Of a stretch of 64,000 bases of DNA, positions 58,529-64,000 are shown piece after piece. Source of the stretch: Setomelanomma holmii (taxonomy: Eukaryota > Ascomycota > Dothideomycetes > Pleosporales > Phaeosphaeriaceae). Within the stretch, counting starts at the first letter, position 1, and every line of letters starts with the position of its first letter. The notes under the pieces were generated by a model that was not told the DNA's origin, ran no database searches, and saw only the letters and a list, made by a program, of their open reading frames with translations. Position numbers and translations under genes: made by a program. The stretch is taken from assembly GCA_010015745.1 (NCBI GenBank), contig ML978235.1, forward strand, positions 62,001 to 126,000, given 5' to 3'.

Positions 58529-60685
58529 TCATGTCTTCAATGCCAGTATCCTCTCCACCGCCCTCTCCGCAACACTAACAATCGCACCCGATGGGTTGCG
58601 CGTCGTCATACCCGGAAGATCGATGCGTCGACAACAAACAGGTTGTCTGTTCCATACACCTTCGTATCAAGATCAAGTACAGCTTTCCAGCCTGCGCGCC
58701 CATCATCTGCGCCAATTTTGCACGAGCCGGTCCAGTGGTTTGAGCCGCGTGAGCCTGGCGTTGCTGGGATCTAGTGGCAATATCAGCGATTTGCTCTTAC
58801 CACGAAAGGAAGTGATGCATATGTGCTCACCGAATTCACGAATGCAGTTGTGGTCTGATTAGCACTTGGAGCGATCCAAGTTAGGTTCTGGATCTGGCTT
58901 AGTACGCCACGAATGTACTCGATGCCTTGTACAACAGCTTCCTTTTCATGTTGGTCGCGCAGGTATGGCGCGATGGAAATGCGTGTGGTAAGAGCGGGTG
59001 TGATGGCCATGCGGCTGCGTGAAGTTGTTCCTATACCGAGGTACTGGGTGATTGATATACTTGCTGTCAGTGTGTCAATATGATGCCCAAGGTACGCCAG
59101 GTGGGCAATACGTACTTTTCGTTCGGCCTTCGACGCGGACTTGCCATTACATGTGTCGAACTACGCCATCCGATCCCAGAATCTGCTGCCAGAACATGGG
59201 GCCGAGGTTGGGTGCGACCTGGGCGAGGATGTCCGTCCTGTTTGCTTTGGATGCCGTCAGCAGTGACATGGTCGGTTTATGGAGTTCATTTTACCCAAAT
59301 ATGCTTCTGTATCCTTGGCGATTGGCTTGTCTCAAGCTCCGTAAAAGTCGTAGAACACGATGTCTTGGTGTGCGATCTGAATATCTGTCTATTCAATATT
59401 AGGTTGATGCCGAGAAACTATAGATGGCATTTGCTTACATCAACATGATCATTGACGTTATACCCAACAGGCAAGTTGATCCATTGATTTGATGATATCA
59501 TGGTAGGACCATCTGTGGCAGAGTTGTTCACGATCTTCAATTGATCTGCCGGACCAATACCGCCTGTATAATTCAGTTATATCCTCGATCTACTCGATCA
59601 GAGACTCGCTTCGCATCAGCAACTTTGCTGATCCAAACGTCCCAGCTGAGACAATGACACGACCAGTGCCTGGCGTCACATTGATGCGACTGGCGTATCC
59701 AGGGCCTGCGCTTCCACCCTTAGAACATTCGAGCTCCACACCAGTGACATGCCCACCGGTCCGATTAAGTCTTCTGGCATTCCTATTCGTCCATAGGTGG
59801 AAGTTCTTGCGCTTAGCGGCAGTGACAAGATAAGTTGCCAGCGGACCGTGACGTTCCGCGTGCTCGAGGATGAAAGTGCTGTGTCCATAGGTGTGGTTCT
59901 TCTGGTCTGGGTGATCATTGGGCACTATTTACCTGAAGCCAGCTACTTCCAGCCCCTTCTAGACTGTATCGAAGCCTTGTTGAAGGTACAGCTTCCCATC
60001 TTGAGATGGTATGGACGTCTACGTTACGCGTTAGTATGCTATGAAACTTTCCACTGCAACGGGTTACTCCCGGAAGTCTCTCCCAGACTCGTTCGACGTG
60101 CTTTTGCATGTCGCTGCTTGTCCATCCAGCGGGGAAGTTGACGTCCCAGTCGAGGCGATGAGGCTTCCACCAAAGCACGAAATTGACGGCAACGCCACCA
60201 CCCAGTTCCCTGTTACCTCTACATAAGCATGCCATGGACCCAATGTCGAAGGGCTCTCAGTCTCAGACTTACCATTCTGTCATCACATTAAGATCATCGC
60301 AAGCGACACTAGCGGGATCAGCCCAAATCTGATTGAAGAGGCCTGGCACCTCGAAGCGTGTGAGATTGGTGCCTTCGAGCCACTTGGGCTTCATTATGCC
60401 GTTCCATCGTCCACCGTAGGCGCGATAGTGTCAGCATCGATGGTTCCCAATTACAACACGATATACTTGCCTTGAAGGCGGTTCTTTTTCGATCAGTAAG
60501 GCTGAATGCCCTGCCTCACTCAGGCGATCCGCGACAGGAATGTCACCAGCGCCGGAACCAATGATAAAGTAGTCGTATGTGACATTAAAGGTAAATGCAG
60601 TGTAATTCTGGTTAGCAGAAGTCTGGGCATATGCGGCACGAGAAACAAGAGTTGCGGTAGCGATAGAAATTGAGAGACCATTCAT
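58529..60685 (-). pseudogene. Decayed GMC oxidoreductase, cellobiose-dehydrogenase-like
   Basis: Remains of a secreted FAD enzyme of the glucose-methanol-choline family, closest in pattern to the flavin domain of cellobiose dehydrogenase. The ATG is at 60685 with a signal peptide (MNGLSISIATATLVSRAAYA). The FAD motif reads YFIIGSGAGDIPVADRLSEAG. Further on come KWLEGTNLTRFEVPGLFNQ, LGGGVAVNFVLWWKPH, INVTPGTGRVIVSAGTFGS, NQWINLPVGYN and the active-site region SNHWTGSCKIGADD. Lesions: a Trp codon has become TGA (59332-59334); one C is missing near 58612, shifting the frame just before GMTTRNPSGA; the junction near 60240 gives TGA with the evident splice sites; and the frame before GIGPADQL does not join. 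Several introns are also present, so exact exon ends are uncertain. Confidence 0.75.
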
Positions 60686-61531
60686 TGTTGTCGCTGTGGG
60701 TCAATCCGAAGATATCACGGAGTCCACAATCGACCTGCTGAGCGCTTTATGGATGAAACTCATGGCCAGGATACACTTCGAAGTTTATGCAAACCGGATT
60801 CCAAGTCCCGACTCTTGTGGGGTCGATGCAAATCTCGATGCACAAATGCCGATACGGTCGCGTGTTAGACATTTTACATTGCTTGAGAACAAAGCCGCCA
60901 CCATTTACAGGACTTGCCAGGGTTCCATGTGAGACGGCTTCGCGTGTTTAGGCAACACTTTCGCAATCTATAAGACATGCGCTGGAAACTCTTCTCGGGC
61001 GAGCTAATGTGATTGTAGGCGGGGCGTGGTTGGAGAGGTGGAAATGCCGACCAATGCTGTCAAGAACTTGATAGTTGGGGGGATCGCAATGTCCAGCCTA
61101 AGATGTGCGGAGAGCATCTCCGAGTACAGTCTACGTATCTGATTCTCAATGTCGATGCATTTCGTGGCGTGATGCAAGGAGCAATGAAGAGTGGCAAAGG
61201 ATGACAACGACGAGCACGATCTTGGCGCACCTAGCTTGTTTTGACCTTCGCGCTAGCCCCATGTTCTCCACGAGTCCCGTGGGGATGGTTTCGTTGTCGA
61301 ACAAGAGCAACATAGGTTTGTCGATCGTACACAGAACGTCTGTGTGTGCATACGTGTGGCTGGCTGTTGCTTCATGCACCAATGGCGCAGTTGATTTGAG
61401 CGGGGGCTGAAGATGACGCTAGCGATCGACGAAGCTCGGTCCTCACGCCTGAGGCCACCCATCGAACTCATCTCATTTCCATCGAGCACAAACCCCTGTC
61501 ATCGCGACTGCCTCGCCACGCGACATCCTGA
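60686..61531. other. Divergent intergenic region
   Basis: Lies between the GMC remnant start (minus) and the long gene on the right (plus). No gene recognised in it. Confidence 0.4.
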
Positions 61532-64000
61532 ATGGACACTCGCAACAGGATCGGTACGCCGGATGTCGACCAAGATGCGAGTGTCGGCGCAAGCGCATCC
61601 CTCGACGCGTCTCGCCAACACATCGTGAACATGGATGCTCCCACAACTCGAATGACCCATGACCGACGAAGGGACGAAGCCAACATCCCCGAGACAATAA
61701 CATTCAAGGACCATGCCGATGAGTCCTACATTTGGCCGTTCGACCAATGTCGAACATTTGAGGTGCGCTATAGATCTTGTATGTGGATGGCTCCACATGT
61801 TCAATCGTCAGCTAACTTGACGCAGATGGCCAAGATGCTGATTGAGGAGATCTACAGATCCAAATACGATGATTATGCTGTTCAAATCAGAACAGAGGAG
61901 TACGACATCCAGACAGTTGATGGTGCAACGATTTTGCCTTCCGTATGGAGCGCCATAGTGCGACCGTCAATGACGATCAGGATGGTGTTGCGGTTCAGCA
62001 ACATGCGGTTTGACAGGCGAAGGGCAAGCTGCTTTGGCGATGCCGATATGGATGAAGGAGTCTTACGTCCCTATGATGGTCGCGGGAATGGTGAGTCAGA
62101 CGGATACCTGTCGGACGAGCCTCGCAACGAGAATGTTGACAGGGTGCATGAATACAAGACAGAAAGCACGCTGAGCGGGAATGACAACAGCAGCGACAAT
62201 TCCCAAACAGAAAGCGTAGGTAATGCCGACGACAAGATGCCAGATCCAGGTCGAGTGGTTGTACCACCAATTGATGCTGATGGCAACAAGCTATCGTTCG
62301 CAATTGATACTACATGGAAGAGGCAGCCAGTTAAGCCTACAGGAGGATCAACAATCAAGGATGGAGTAGTCTCAACTCCCGATGTGCGGGATGGTGGCCG
62401 CAAAGGAGAAGTCGACATTCGACGAATTACCAAAGCCTTGACAGTGGACCTCGACGGCAAGACCGCGGTTCATATACACGACTTGCCGGGACCAACGAAT
62501 AAACTTGTTCATGACAGCATGACAATGGCTTGGTACCATTTGACAGCTACACAGCTGGACTTCTCACATTTCACGAAAACTTGCCGCGACATTGTGGATT
62601 TGCCCGAACGAATGCAAACACTCGTTCAAGAGCTGTCTATAAAGATCGACCGGCATAAGAAGAGATCTTACGCGGAGGGATACTTCATCGAACCTGGCAC
62701 AGTCCTGCGAGCCGACGAAAAATGCCAACCGGATCCACAATCTGTCATCTTTAGTTGTATACCATACTTTGATCTTCAAACTATGGCCAGCAAATCTGGA
62801 AAGACACTAAAACCTCGACTTTCTCCACCACGGACCCTTTTGCAGTCGCTATATCCGGATGAATCCGTGCGGGAACGCGATTCTGAGCAGGCATACAAGA
62901 AGTTCGGGACCTCAAAATCAAACAAGATCGTCTATGTCCCGAGTATATGGATGATGAACATTGGTTGGAACATCGTCGTCACCTGTGGTCACAAGACCTT
63001 GGATGAAGAAATGGTCAATTCGCTAAAAGTCGTACACGAGGATCTGAAACAACTTCGATCAACAGATATCACTGCGAATACGTTGACGAATATCAGGCTG
63101 ACTGATTGGATCGGTCGAGTACACCTCTACCCGCTAGGGATGTGTCGGTCATACTTTCAGCTTGAGCAAAGACTGAAGGGTCTAAGACGGGTCTCGCACG
63201 ATGAGCGGAACTCCAAATTGTTACAGGTTGCGTGGGTAAATTCAGGAACAGTGCAGCTCATCAAGCCCGGTGACTGGTCTAGCCTCGTCCGCCGAACTGA
63301 CCTCATCTTCCTCGACATCAAGGCGCTAAACACCGAAGATGTGCTCAAGTTACAGCCTTTGGCCAAGACCGAGTCTATGTCACCATTGCCCTCTATCGCC
63401 TCTGCTGACTCGTTCCCACCATTCTTCCATTGGCCAATGGGTAGTGGCGCAGAGACTAGCAGCCCGAAAGCAAAGCTGGCAAGCCCTGCTATCTCACAGC
63501 TCGACCACATTGCGAAGCGACTGGATTTTGTCGAAAAGAGCATGATGAATGAGAGGCTCGATATCGATGACACGACCACAGAAGTAGACAGGGCTTTTGC
63601 ATCGTCGGCTTTCTACGAAGGACTTTCTCAAGCACAACATTCCCAAATTATGTCTCAATTTCAATCGCTGGAACCTGTTCCTGCGCAATACGACAGGTCA
63701 ACGCAGCACGAAAAGGTCATCGGATCTCAATGCGACGACATGGGCCTCAAGGCGGCTAGCTTCTGCAAGATCGTATATACCACTACATGCCTTTTCGTGG
63801 AAGATGTGGATAGCAGCGCAATACTGCGCAAACTTTGGGGCGCTTTCGCAAGCATTCACCACATCATCGCAGATATGCAAAGGCGTGGCATTGTCCTATA
63901 CGGTACACCAAAGGTGAGTTCTGTGCTGGGTCATCGGGAAAAAGACATGCGATCCAGTGCTGGATGGTACGTCCGTACTGGCAAAAACGCGATTGCTCCC
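61532..64000 (+). CDS. Large protein with ubiquitin-like N-terminal region, truncated by window edge
   Basis: A frame from an ATG at 61532 stays open to the right edge (823 codons without a stop), so the gene continues outside. A 63 bp intron is likely at 61763-61825 (GTGCGC...GCTAACTTGACGCAG); it is a multiple of three, so the frame is open either way. A donor-like AAG|GTGAGT lies at 63914. The first 150 residues (FKDHADESYIWPFDQCRTFE; DGATILPSVWSAIVRPSMTI) match the pattern of the ubiquitin-like domain common at the start of large fungal proteins. A polar, disordered part follows to about residue 330. Then comes a folded region with no motif I can name (YVPSIWMMNIGWNIVVTCGH; RLTDWIGRVHLYPLGMC), resembling the effector-like part of other large fungal multidomain proteins. 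Function unknown. Confidence 0.75.
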   Translation, partial: MDTRNRIGTPDVDQDASVGASASLDASRQHIVNMDAPTTRMTHDRRRDEANIPETITFKDHADESYIWPFDQCRTFEVRYRSCMWMAPHVQSSANLTQMAKMLIEEIYRSKYDDYAVQIRTEEYDIQTVDGATILPSVWSAIVRPSMTIRMVLRFSNMRFDRRRASCFGDADMDEGVLRPYDGRGNGESDGYLSDEPRNENVDRVHEYKTESTLSGNDNSSDNSQTESVGNADDKMPDPGRVVVPPIDADGNKLSFAIDTTWKRQPVKPTGGSTIKDGVVSTPDVRDGGRKGEVDIRRITKALTVDLDGKTAVHIHDLPGPTNKLVHDSMTMAWYHLTATQLDFSHFTKTCRDIVDLPERMQTLVQELSIKIDRHKKRSYAEGYFIEPGTVLRADEKCQPDPQSVIFSCIPYFDLQTMASKSGKTLKPRLSPPRTLLQSLYPDESVRERDSEQAYKKFGTSKSNKIVYVPSIWMMNIGWNIVVTCGHKTLDEEMVNSLKVVHEDLKQLRSTDITANTLTNIRLTDWIGRVHLYPLGMCRSYFQLEQRLKGLRRVSHDERNSKLLQVAWVNSGTVQLIKPGDWSSLVRRTDLIFLDIKALNTEDVLKLQPLAKTESMSPLPSIASADSFPPFFHWPMGSGAETSSPKAKLASPAISQLDHIAKRLDFVEKSMMNERLDIDDTTTEVDRAFASSAFYEGLSQAQHSQIMSQFQSLEPVPAQYDRSTQHEKVIGSQCDDMGLKAASFCKIVYTTTCLFVEDVDSSAILRKLWGAFASIHHIIADMQRRGIVLYGTPKVSSVLGHREKDMRSSAGWYVRTGKNAIAP

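Overview
The window looks like a filamentous ascomycete, most likely a Dothideomycete-type mould. Introns are short (about 45-90 bp) with GTRNGT donors, CTAAC-like branch sites and NAG acceptors. Intergenic spaces are wide, and the gene set is typical (MKT1, DPB11, NHA1, EFL1, OPY1-like, alpha-arrestin, PL1 pectate lyase, GMC oxidoreductase, pogo transposon). I assign the class by gene style only, not by a marker. I see no rRNA, tRNA or CRISPR array.

Left part (1-27.9 kb): a decayed F-box fragment, an O-methyltransferase with one single-base frameshift, a small secreted six-cysteine protein, MKT1 (6 exons), a 2OG-Fe(II) oxygenase, the DPB11/Rad4 BRCT replication-checkpoint protein (6 exons), a PPxY alpha-arrestin, the plasma-membrane Na+/H+ antiporter NHA1, a membrane-anchored paralogue of the six-cysteine protein, and a TauD/JLP1-like dioxygenase.

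Middle part (28.2-42.2 kb) is the accessory region. A 2.1 kb pogo-like DNA transposon has 26 bp inverted repeats and a TA duplication, and its transposase carries one stop codon. It lies between the TauD gene and a DAL5/SOA1-type MFS transporter. Four copies of an unfamiliar HExxH protein family follow: two intact genes (36.4-37.9 and 40.5-42.2 kb), one heavily frameshifted copy between them, and one diverged broken copy on the other strand at 33.6-34.3 kb. A cyclase-family gene lies inside this cluster.

Right part (44-64 kb): a large HAM1/BPI-like protein with a tandem GYGQSQ repeat, EFL1/RIA1 and an OPY1-like double-PH protein sharing a divergent promoter region, a secreted pectate lyase with a one-base lesion near its N-terminus, an ankyrin-like/MYND zinc-finger protein, a decayed cellobiose-dehydrogenase-like GMC oxidoreductase, and a long gene with a ubiquitin-like N-terminal region that runs off the right edge.

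The housekeeping genes are intact, while the accessory and secreted-enzyme genes show repeated decay (stops and one-base frameshifts). The most unusual content is the HExxH family cluster and the pair of six-cysteine-domain genes.
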